Assembly (NCBI RefSeq): GCF_008017825.1
Contig: NZ_VRLS01000006.1
Location: 35,030 to 99,029, forward strand
Direction of reading: 5' to 3'
DNA length: 64,000 bases
Origin: Mesonia sp008017825
GTDB taxonomy: Bacteria; Bacteroidota; Bacteroidia; Flavobacteriales; Flavobacteriaceae
Shown: piece after piece, positions 51,626-59,073 of the stretch
Layout of the letters: each line of letters begins with the position of its first letter
Position numbering within the stretch: position 1 is the stretch's first letter
The notes under the pieces: model-generated
The model's database searches: none
Seen by the model: the letters and a program-made list of their open reading frames with translations, nothing else
What the model was told of the DNA's origin: nothing
Made by a program: the position numbers and the translations under genes

Positions 51626-53500
51626 TTGAAGTACGGCATAGTTTTATGGTGCGTCTTTTGTGTGTCTTTTTCTTTATTTGCTCAAAAGAAAGACAGTCTA
51701 TCTACTATAGGTAGTAGAGATTCTATTCAGCAACAAAAGAGCGCGGTTTTTTATAAAAAACTAGAAACGACTTCTAAACGCAGTCTGTTTTCTAAACTGC
51801 TGTATCAATTGATGCTAGAGCCGGTAAATCCTGCTGATGAAAAAAAAGCTAACCAACAAATTGAGCAACAACTCAAGCGTAATTTCCTTAAACATCAAGG
51901 AAAGATCATTAGAAAAATAAACATCACCACCTATGACCCCTTTGGTTATAGCGAAAAAGACACCACCGTAAAGCCCACTAAACGGTTGGATCGCCTTGGA
52001 AATTCTCTCCACGCAAAAACTAAAAATTTTACGGTACGCGGTTTAACTTTACTAAAAGAAAATACCCCGCTAGATTCGCTTTTGGTTTTAGAGTCAGAAC
52101 GCTTATTGAGAAGAAGAAACTTTATAAGACGAGCGCTTATACAACCCCAGGAAATTACACCTTCTTCCGACTCCATAGATCTTTACATTTATGTGCTAGA
52201 CAGTTGGAGTTTGGGAGTGGACGGAGATATTTCTGCAAATGATGGAGAAATTAGACTTCGAGAATATAATTTTTTCGGTACAGGCCATCAATATTCCACT
52301 GCTTATAAAAAAGACTTTGAAAACAGCGAAAATATAGGGTTTACCTTAGGCTATAAGGCACGAAACATTTACAATTCTTATATCAATGCAGAGGTTTCGA
52401 GAGATGTAGAAACCGATCAATCTTACCTCAACATCATTCGGTTAAACCGGACTTTTTATTCGCCCTATACGCGATGGGCTGGAGAAATAAGTCTACAGAA
52501 AAAGCGTAGTTATGAAGATTTTTATCAAGAAAGTGGTGATAGTATCAATAGAACTCCCATTAAAACCCAAGGTCATAATATTTGGGGAGGCTATGCTATT
52601 CCTCTAGCTAGCCGGACAGAAAAAGGTGATCTTCCCACAAATTTTATCCTAGCGGCAAGATATGCCCAAACCGAATTTTTAGAAAAACCCAGCAAAAATG
52701 TAGATTCTGTTGCTTTTTTCTCCAACCAAAACATAAAATTAGGCTCTGCCGGAATTCGTCAAGTTAATTATTTAAGAGATCGCTATATCTTTAGAAATGG
52801 AGATATTGAGGATATTGGCGTGGGTCACAGCTATTTTCTTCACGCGGGAGTGCAATCTCAAAACGGTGAAAACAATTTATATATAGGTACCGATTTAACC
52901 CTTACCAATTATTTTAGCGACTTTGGCTACCTTGCTGCTAACCTACAATATGGAAGTTACTTTAAAGGTGGTAAAGCCAGTCAATCGCTGGTAAAATTAC
53001 AAAGTACTTACTTTACTCCTATATTTACTTTAGGAAATTGGTACTTACGTCAGTTTGTAAAAACCAATATGACGGTGGGAATTAACCGCAAAGAAATCAT
53101 TAAAGACCGGTTAGATTTAAGCGGTTACAATGGTATTTATGGTTTTGATACTCAGCGCATACGCGGAACTCGAAAATTTGTTTTTAATTTTCAAACCCAG
53201 TCTTATGTCCCTTTTAGTTGGCTAGGTTTCCGTATGAGTCCGTTTATAGCTTTTGATGTAGGATTTATTGGAGAAGAACCCGATCCCTTCTTTAAAAATG
53301 ATTCCTATACCCGGGTGGGATTTGGCTTCTTGATAAGCAATGATTATTTTGTATTTGAAAATATAAAATTATCCTTTTCATTTTTCCCCAATATTCCTGG
53401 TGAAGGACAAAATATAATGCGTTTTAATGGGAATTATGACAATCTTTTTAGGTTAGATGAATACGATTATCGAGAACCCCACATTTTAGAATTCCGCTAA
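51626..53500 (+). CDS. Outer-membrane beta-barrel protein with POTRA-like domain (Omp85-like)
   Basis: A 624-residue secreted protein starting at TTG with signal peptide ending SFSLFA-Q. The N-terminal third holds a POTRA-like element (RRNFIRRALIQPQEI and SIDLYIYVLDSWSLGVDG). The rest is beta-barrel-like, with alternating aromatic strands (GTGHQYSTAYKK, FNFQTQSYVPFSWLGFRMS) and GFGFLISNDYFVFENIKLSF near the end. It fits surface-antigen/Omp85 relatives involved in outer-membrane protein or lipid insertion. The final residue is Arg after HILEF, not the classical aromatic end. Role not established. Confidence 0.7.
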   Translation: MKYGIVLWCVFCVSFSLFAQKKDSLSTIGSRDSIQQQKSAVFYKKLETTSKRSLFSKLLYQLMLEPVNPADEKKANQQIEQQLKRNFLKHQGKIIRKINITTYDPFGYSEKDTTVKPTKRLDRLGNSLHAKTKNFTVRGLTLLKENTPLDSLLVLESERLLRRRNFIRRALIQPQEITPSSDSIDLYIYVLDSWSLGVDGDISANDGEIRLREYNFFGTGHQYSTAYKKDFENSENIGFTLGYKARNIYNSYINAEVSRDVETDQSYLNIIRLNRTFYSPYTRWAGEISLQKKRSYEDFYQESGDSINRTPIKTQGHNIWGGYAIPLASRTEKGDLPTNFILAARYAQTEFLEKPSKNVDSVAFFSNQNIKLGSAGIRQVNYLRDRYIFRNGDIEDIGVGHSYFLHAGVQSQNGENNLYIGTDLTLTNYFSDFGYLAANLQYGSYFKGGKASQSLVKLQSTYFTPIFTLGNWYLRQFVKTNMTVGINRKEIIKDRLDLSGYNGIYGFDTQRIRGTRKFVFNFQTQSYVPFSWLGFRMSPFIAFDVGFIGEEPDPFFKNDSYTRVGFGFLISNDYFVFENIKLSFSFFPNIPGEGQNIMRFNGNYDNLFRLDEYDYREPHILEFR

Positions 53501-53563
53501 AAAGCGATAAAAAGCAACTTTATATAATTTCGTTAGCTTTATAAAATCAGTAATATAACTGCT

Positions 53564-53592
53564 AAAAAAAGAATCCCCTCGGTAGAGGGGAT
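53564..53592 (-). terminator. Terminator of the histone-like gene
   Basis: On the minus strand ATCCCCTC / GAGGGGAT stem with a TACC loop, then TC and T7; 9 bp beyond the stop codon. Confidence 0.8.
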
Positions 53593-53600
53593 AAACTTTA

Positions 53601-53777
53601 TTATTTCTTAGCTTCTGCAATAGAAACTTTACGGAATTCTTTTAACAATTTTTCAAGTGCTAAAGATGATTTTCTAGCTCTAGTACCAGCTGCTTTATTT
53701 CCGCTTTCTAATTGTTGATTAGCATCGTTTTCAAACGCTTCGTAAGTACTTTGGATGTTTTCAATAAGTTCTTTCAT
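53601..53777 (-). CDS. Histone H1-like protein (Hc1 family, short)
   Basis: A 58-residue protein starting MKELIENIQSTYEAFEND and ending EFRKVSIAEAKK. A Gly/Ala/Arg stretch (SGNKAAGTRARKSSLALEKL) lies in the middle. This matches the short Bacteroidota proteins assigned to histone H1-like Hc1 (PF07432); the long Lys/Pro tail of chlamydial Hc1 is absent. It probably binds DNA or nucleoid components, without direct proof. It has its own terminator. Confidence 0.85.
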   Translation of the reverse strand: MKELIENIQSTYEAFENDANQQLESGNKAAGTRARKSSLALEKLLKEFRKVSIAEAKK

Positions 53778-54150
53778 AAAATCTCTGTTATAAATTTAAA
53801 TTAAAAGGCTAAAATAAAATTATTTCTATAAATAACTACCTTAATCTTGGTATACCTGCATGATCTCCTTCCTTAGTGTATAATTTAAGTGCGTGTTGAA
53901 GTTATTACTTAACCTATAAAATATACAGTGAAAAGGGAAACCCAAAAAACTTTACCTGCCTAATATTTATTTTTAGAAAGCCTCTTCGACAAGCTTACAC
54001 TATAATTACATAAAAAACAGCAACTTACCCCTTCTTTTAAAAACATTATAAAGTATTTTTTTAGTATCTTACTACCAGATTATCAAAGTTAAAGCCTTTT
54101 TTGCTTGAGAATTGAATGGATTTAAAGTTAGGTTTCAGATAAATAGAATA
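53778..54150. other. Non-coding stretch with small vestiges
   Basis: No intact gene. On the minus strand 53901-53836 reads LQHALKLYTKEGDHAGIPRL-R-stop, 21 codons of coding-like sequence cut off by TAA codons; it may be the tail of a dead gene. At 53981-54004 a CCTCTTCGACAAGCTTACAC word resembles half of a common Flavobacteria interspersed repeat. Confidence 0.4.
53981..54004. repeat. Fragment of an interspersed repeat
   Basis: CTCTTCGACAAGCTTACAC resembles the CTTCGACAAGCT-type half of the repeat family seen more fully at 61361-61425. Short and diverged. Confidence 0.35.
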
Positions 54151-54194
54151 CACACTCAAACCACATCGAGTCCACACTCAATACACACTTTTAC
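54151..54194. repeat. Four tandem 11-bp repeats
   Basis: Units CACACTCAAAC, CACATCGAGTC, CACACTCAATA and CACACTTTTAC follow one another without gaps at exactly 11 bp. CACA is invariant at positions 1-4. The period equals about one helical turn, so all units face the same side of the DNA. The array ends 87 bp before the ATG of the orphan gene at 54282. Confidence 0.6.
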
Positions 54195-54200
54195 ACAAAA

Positions 54201-54225
54201 ATTGTGCTTACATAATGTAAACAAT
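54201..54225. promoter_or_regulatory. Extended palindrome between repeat array and gene
   Basis: TTACAT-A-ATGTAA (54208-54220) is a perfect 13-bp palindrome, flanked by ATTGT on the left and ACAAT on the right (with a GC insertion). A dimeric regulator site is likely. It starts 6 bp after the 11-bp array. Confidence 0.5.
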
Positions 54226-54281
54226 GAGGTTTTATTCTTAGATATAAATATTTGATTGTTAAATTTAATAAGATATAAATA

Positions 54282-55022
54282 ATGGCTCAATTAGATAAAC
54301 ATAACCGAATCGTGGGCGGATTGGGAAATTTGGTTTTTAGACAAGTCAACGGAAAAACCATTCTACAAGCGAAACCAGGGAAAAACGGAGTAAAGCAAAC
54401 CAAGCAGACAAAATTATCGGCTTCAGATTTCGGCACCGCTTCTCGGACTACTAAATCTCTAAGTGTAAGTTTACGCAGGCTATTCCTTACCTATTATGAC
54501 CATCAAATGTTCAATCGCTTTCGGAAAACTGTTTATCAAGCTATGCTAAGCAATACCGAAATTTCTAAAGGAAAAAAAGATTTATGCAAAGGGGATTTCG
54601 CTTTATTGGACGGATTTGAATTTAACCTATCGAGTTTATTTACGGAGTATTGCAGACTTATGGTTAATTGTACGCTTACTCCTTCTCAAGAAATTTTGAT
54701 TGAAACTGGAGACTTGAATCCCAAAACTCAAATTCACTGGCTTTCTCCCGATCATCGTGCTGAGATATGTTATTTGGTGAGTACTTATGAACAAAACACC
54801 TATAAGCCTTTACACGAAGAAGTATTTAAAATTAACGTCACTTTCTTTGATGATCCATTAATATCGCAAACTTTTACTACTCTTCCACTTACATCGCCTT
54901 GCCTAGTTATCGTTTCCTCTTGTATTCATTACTATAAAGAAGATGTTCTCATGGGTAGTATTTCTCTCAATGATAAAAAATTACATCCAGCTAAAATTGA
55001 AAAAGTATTTCGGGTGGAATAA
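54282..55022 (+). CDS. Orphan protein of unknown function (behind 11-bp array)
   Basis: A 246-residue protein without signal peptide or membrane helix. The N-terminus, RIVGGLGNLVFRQVNGKTIL then QAKPGKNGVKQTKQTKLSAS, recalls the start of DUF6266-type Bacteroidota proteins, where a Gly-rich turn precedes Lys/Gln/Thr-rich sequence. The middle is basic and aromatic (RRLFLTYYDHQMFNRFRK), the C-terminal half predicted beta-rich. No catalytic motif is seen. It stands alone between a histone-like gene and a DUF2200 remnant, so transfer with accessory DNA is likely. I could not assign a family with confidence. Confidence 0.65.
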   Translation: MAQLDKHNRIVGGLGNLVFRQVNGKTILQAKPGKNGVKQTKQTKLSASDFGTASRTTKSLSVSLRRLFLTYYDHQMFNRFRKTVYQAMLSNTEISKGKKDLCKGDFALLDGFEFNLSSLFTEYCRLMVNCTLTPSQEILIETGDLNPKTQIHWLSPDHRAEICYLVSTYEQNTYKPLHEEVFKINVTFFDDPLISQTFTTLPLTSPCLVIVSSCIHYYKEDVLMGSISLNDKKLHPAKIEKVFRVE

Positions 55023-55080
55023 ATTATTTAAATCGAAGAAGTTTTAGATAAAGTTTTGGAGTCAAAAGATTGAAAGAGTT

Positions 55081-55250
55081 TTATTCTTTACGTAAAATCT
55101 TTTCCATCTTTCGGCCTCGAGCCAATTCGTCTACTAATTTATCTAAAAAACGTACTTGCTGCGTTAAGGGCTCTTCAATTTCTTCTATCCGATAACCACA
55201 AATCACTCCTTTGATAAGAGGAGCGTTTTTATTCAACTGAGTCAGCTTTC
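55081..55250 (-). pseudogene. C-terminal remnant of a DUF2200 protein
   Basis: The minus-strand frame reads NKNAPLIKGVICGYRIEEIE, then EPLTQQVRFLDKLVDELARG and RKMEKILRKE-stop. This is the conserved C-terminal half of DUF2200 proteins. The N-terminal half (normally about 65 residues with FADVYPLY and a GYDE motif) is missing: upstream the frame turns non-homologous and meets a stop within about 50 bp. No start codon fits. It is therefore a decayed gene. Confidence 0.75.
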
Positions 55251-55335
55251 TATTTCTATATTGTAATAATTGGAGATTAAAAAATTTCAGCTAGATTAAA
55301 AATATAGTCAAATCAGTATCTCTTGGTGGAATCGC

Positions 55336-55371
55336 AAAAAAAACCTCGGTATAGCTTACCGAGGTATTTTT
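55336..55371. terminator. Terminator of the GLUG operon
   Basis: ACCTCGGTA / TACCGAGGT stem with a short TAGCT loop, and A8/T4 flanks; read from the minus strand it ends in T8. It lies 25 bp beyond the stop of the 66-residue gene. Confidence 0.8.
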
Positions 55372-55389
55372 ATACAGTATAGTACTTTT

Positions 55390-55590
55390 TTAATTTTTTA
55401 CTTTTCGAATACCCAAGCAAGCAGCTGCCGCTACCCCTATGTAAACAAATATATCGATGGGTGCTGCGGGTACATCTTCTACATTGGTGTCAGGGAAACC
55501 AAAAGCATCATCTATCCCTTGAGCACTTATATATGAAGTACTTAGTATAATAAGACTTAAAATGAATAACTGTCTATATTTTTTTTTCAT
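55390..55590 (-). CDS. Small secreted protein with PID-type C-terminal anchor
   Basis: A 66-residue protein. The signal peptide (MKKKYRQLFILSLIILSTSYISA-Q) is followed by only about 20 mature residues, then VPAAPIDIFVYIGVAAAACLGIRKVKN: a Pro-Ile-Asp motif, a hydrophobic helix and a basic end. This tripartite layout matches sorting or anchoring signals (PEP-CTERM-like; I recall a PID-CTERM class in Flavobacteria). It lies 10 bp after the T9SS GLUG gene and is probably co-transcribed. Its role is unknown. Confidence 0.65.
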   Translation of the reverse strand: MKKKYRQLFILSLIILSTSYISAQGIDDAFGFPDTNVEDVPAAPIDIFVYIGVAAAACLGIRKVKN

Positions 55591-55600
55591 TACTATGAAT

Positions 55601-58600
55601 TTATTTTTTTATTAATTTAGTTTGATAAGTTTCTCCAGACGACTTCCTTATTTTTATTATATATACCCCACTTGCTAAATGGTCCACATTTAAAACGAAA
55701 TGGTTTTGTGTACCGATTCTAGTGTTGACTACCTCTTTTCCTAATACATTCCACACTTCTAACCTTGAGTTGGTATAAGAATCATTGGGTAACTGGACCA
55801 TCACTTGAGATTGTACAGGATTAGGATAAATCATAGGTGAGTTATTATCTAATCGAGCAGAATCCAAATTAGCTGAAGATATTTTCAAAGAAAAACGATA
55901 GTCTGAAGATGAGTTGGTATCATTAGAATTAATTTGAAAAACATAATCCTGATTTAATAAAGTCTCGGTATTTAAATAATGATCCACTATAAATATATCT
56001 TGATCTGTCAAGCCTTCAGTTGTTAAAGAGAAACTATAGGTAGAGGCTCTCCAATTATTGGTGAAAATCGGAATCAATTCCGTCTGTTCAGGCAGGGTTC
56101 TTTCCTCTATACTTAGTAATTGATTGTTAGAAAGTAATGCCAAGTTCTCATCTAAATTACCCATTTTAGCAGCATCATATAGATCTATATTGTTATTGGC
56201 CCCCTCAGAAAACCGAATCCCAATCCCGTCAATCACTTCACTTTGATTATTTAATAATTGCAATTTCAAATGATTAGCTATAGAGCTGTTAGATGAATTT
56301 CTTGGAACTGTAGTGATGGTTTTTACATTTTCTAGGATAGAAATACTAGGTGTAGTAGATAAAGCTTCTAAGAAAAATGCCTGTCCTGGTTCTATAATTT
56401 GATTCATAGATGAGCTTTGAACATTGCTTCCGTCACTTAAATCTATGGTAACAAATCCCCCTCTAGAATTAATCATAGGATCCCACGCATAGTAAAAATT
56501 AGTACTGTAATTTGTACTATTAGCTTGGGTTAATGTTGAAATATCTATCCTCGACTGGAAAGGATTTCCTATAAAGCTAAAATGCTTCCCTCCTGTTGTT
56601 GCTGTAATTGGATTATAAGTAGTCGCGCCATAAAACAAACTCCCTTCTGTGATTAGGGTAGTACTGCTTGAAGATGTATTATTGGTTAAATCTACATTTC
56701 TATCCCCACGTATCATTAAGCGATATGGTTCTCCAGCCGTAAGGGTGTTCATATTGGTGTTGCTGATAGCTTGCCAGCCATTATTAAAATAAAACATAGA
56801 AGCATTTCCAGTAAGGGTTGCATCAAAACCATTAGCTCCACTAGTAGACCCTGTAATGTGGGTACCTATTCCTGAAGTATTTAAACCTTCATTTTGCCAA
56901 TTATCATAAATAGTAGAGGTGGTGTTTAAGGAACTTGTCACCATCCTAAAGGCTCTTTTGTTCGGGTAATATTTTTCCGATACCACACTTCCTATTCCTG
57001 TAATATTTCCTGAAAATTCACCAAAATAGCTATCTCCTAACTGATTACTTTTAAAGGTGATTATTCCGTTATTAACGAGATCTTGAGTAAGGCTTAAAGA
57101 AGCTTGTGCATCTACCTCCAGTCTTGAAGTCGAAGTTTCTAGAGTTAAATTGGTAATGATGATATCCTCAGATATAATAGGCTTTAAACTGTTAGAAGCA
57201 CCTAAAGATGGAATAATAACATTCGAGGAAGTAGGTGTCGTATTTTCGCTCCAGTTCGCTGGATTTTCAAAATCGTTATTCAAATTTTCAGCTAACCAGA
57301 TATAAGAAGGGGTTTCGTTTTCGAACCTTAAGAAAGGAAGACCATCATTCACGTTTGTATTTATCGCCCAAGCTGCATCTGCAAGTAAAAAATCCCAGTC
57401 AGTTTCTAAATACGTAGTCGCTAATTTTAGCTCTTCTGCTGTTTTGCCAGTCCCCCCCTGAGAAGTGGTAGTATTTGCAGTATTACTATTCCAAAAACTA
57501 TTGATAACATTTGAGTAAGTGTTATTTTCATTTACCCCGATAAAGGCATTTCCGTTGGTGACATTAGCAGTAGTATAAGAGTTAGTAATTTGATTACTTG
57601 AAAGAATATCTCCTGCAAAACCTCCTAATTGCGTGGAACCTGTCTGACTTACATTTCCTTTTGCATACGCATTTTCAATAGTAGCTTGGCCTCTCATTCT
57701 TCCCACAAATGCTCCTACCCCTGCATTCCAAGCATTTTCAGCTGCAGATACATTACCCAAGGCCACACAGTTTTTGAGTGTTGCTGTACCTTCTACTTGA
57801 CCTACGAAACCTCCTACTCTTCCTTGGTAGCTATTGGTTGCATCTATATTTACATTGGCATAACAGTTGGTATATGAACCAGCCTCATTGATATGGCCTA
57901 TAAAACCTCCTATACTTCTATTTTCTCCTGTAACGGTTCCATAGGTATGGCAATTAGAAATTATTACATTTACAACGCTTCCTGTAGAACCTGCTAAACC
58001 TCCTGCGTTCGACCACTTATTACCACCGCTAGTTGCTCTTGGAAGTTTTGAAGTTACATTTACAGTCGTTTTACAATTTGTAACGTGGGTACTTCCCCTT
58101 AATTGTCCTACCAACCCTCCTACTTGTCGGTAGCCTTCAACATCACCAGAAGTAGTACAATTGTTTATAGTGGTATTCATATCGGTAATACCTGCTAAAA
58201 TTCCTACATAGTCTCCTTCTTCACCATTCGTCGTATGGCTCATTTTAAAATCAGCATTTATAAGGTGGACATCTGTCACCAACGCATTTCCTGTTAAGAC
58301 CCCAAAGAATCCTGTAAAATCTACATCCTGACGATCAAAGGATAAATTAGAGATACTATACGATACTCCATCATAACTCCCTGAAAAGCCTATTGCTGAA
58401 TTACCAATAGGTGTCCATCCGCGCCCAGCATCCCAACTACTACTAGAAGAAGCGTTAATATTTGCTGTTTGTTGAAATTGCTTATCCCAGCTAGAAGAAT
58501 TCTGAGATATCCAATAAAGTTCTGAAAGGTTAGAAATTAAATAAGGTGAGCTAGTGCTTCCATTTCCTGTAGGCTGAATAGCTGTTTGTGCTACCGCAAA

Positions 58601-58660
58601 ATAGGGAATACTCATACACAACCAACATAAAATAGTTAAATAGGTAAAATGTGCTTTCAT
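55601..58660 (-). CDS. T9SS-secreted GLUG-repeat surface protein
   Basis: A 1019-residue protein with signal peptide (ending YFAVA-Q). Residues about 30-400 are GLUG/adhesin repeats (GGLVGQLRGSTHVTNC, GGFVGQVEGTATLKNC, GAFVGRMRGQATIENAY, GGFAGDI), which form a beta-helix. A Ser/Thr/Asn-rich beta region follows. The end is a type A T9SS sorting domain (MIYPNPVQSQVMVQLP ... GVYIIKIRKSSGETYQTKLI). It should be exported and attached to the cell surface as an adhesin or gliding-related protein. The small PID-anchor gene follows by 10 bp; a TPR regulator gene lies upstream on the same strand. Confidence 0.9.
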   Translation of the reverse strand: MKAHFTYLTILCWLCMSIPYFAVAQTAIQPTGNGSTSSPYLISNLSELYWISQNSSSWDKQFQQTANINASSSSSWDAGRGWTPIGNSAIGFSGSYDGVSYSISNLSFDRQDVDFTGFFGVLTGNALVTDVHLINADFKMSHTTNGEEGDYVGILAGITDMNTTINNCTTSGDVEGYRQVGGLVGQLRGSTHVTNCKTTVNVTSKLPRATSGGNKWSNAGGLAGSTGSVVNVIISNCHTYGTVTGENRSIGGFIGHINEAGSYTNCYANVNIDATNSYQGRVGGFVGQVEGTATLKNCVALGNVSAAENAWNAGVGAFVGRMRGQATIENAYAKGNVSQTGSTQLGGFAGDILSSNQITNSYTTANVTNGNAFIGVNENNTYSNVINSFWNSNTANTTTSQGGTGKTAEELKLATTYLETDWDFLLADAAWAINTNVNDGLPFLRFENETPSYIWLAENLNNDFENPANWSENTTPTSSNVIIPSLGASNSLKPIISEDIIITNLTLETSTSRLEVDAQASLSLTQDLVNNGIITFKSNQLGDSYFGEFSGNITGIGSVVSEKYYPNKRAFRMVTSSLNTTSTIYDNWQNEGLNTSGIGTHITGSTSGANGFDATLTGNASMFYFNNGWQAISNTNMNTLTAGEPYRLMIRGDRNVDLTNNTSSSSTTLITEGSLFYGATTYNPITATTGGKHFSFIGNPFQSRIDISTLTQANSTNYSTNFYYAWDPMINSRGGFVTIDLSDGSNVQSSSMNQIIEPGQAFFLEALSTTPSISILENVKTITTVPRNSSNSSIANHLKLQLLNNQSEVIDGIGIRFSEGANNNIDLYDAAKMGNLDENLALLSNNQLLSIEERTLPEQTELIPIFTNNWRASTYSFSLTTEGLTDQDIFIVDHYLNTETLLNQDYVFQINSNDTNSSSDYRFSLKISSANLDSARLDNNSPMIYPNPVQSQVMVQLPNDSYTNSRLEVWNVLGKEVVNTRIGTQNHFVLNVDHLASGVYIIKIRKSSGETYQTKLIKK

Positions 58661-58679
58661 AAGATTAATTAGTTTTTAG

Positions 58680-58710
58680 CAAACCTATTTAACCTCGTCA
58701 TGTTTAGCAA
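58680..58710 (-). promoter_or_regulatory. Promoter of the GLUG operon
   Basis: On the minus strand TTG (58710-58708), 20 bp, TAGGTTTG (58687-58680), 19 bp before the start codon. Confidence 0.55.
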
Positions 58711-59073
58711 AAATCGAGCATAGACAAACTATAGACATCTACAGGTAACCCTTAAAATGAACAAGTTAGAAGCCTATTACTTTTATATTATATGATGATA
58801 AAATAGAGTGATACGATACAGTATAGAAAAGAAGTCTTTATTAGATTCTAAAAAAAAAGAAAAAAATCAATAGATTAAAAAAGCGTTATTATATCATTTT
58901 TTTTAACCGCTATAATGGTGAATAATAGTCTTACCCCCAAGTATCGAAAAAAATTTTACTTGTTGATAAATTGAGTTAAAATGAAGTAAAATGAAAAATT
59001 TTATAAGTAATAAACAAGTTGTACTTATTAAAAAATTAATCAAAACTGAAAAGCAAGAAGGGATATATAGTTA
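58711..59073. other. Leader region between the TPR regulator and GLUG operon
   Basis: No gene. It is AT-rich with long A and T runs. On the minus strand 58946-58931 reads CGATACTTGGGGGTAA, a G-rich word unusual for the area that resembles ATATTGGGGATGG in front of the 61892 gene. It may be a regulator site. Confidence 0.4.

Noticed and set aside
53836..53901. Short gene on the minus strand (ALKLYTKEGDHAGIPRLR)
   Set aside because: Only 21 codons, no start and stops just upstream; at most a vestige.
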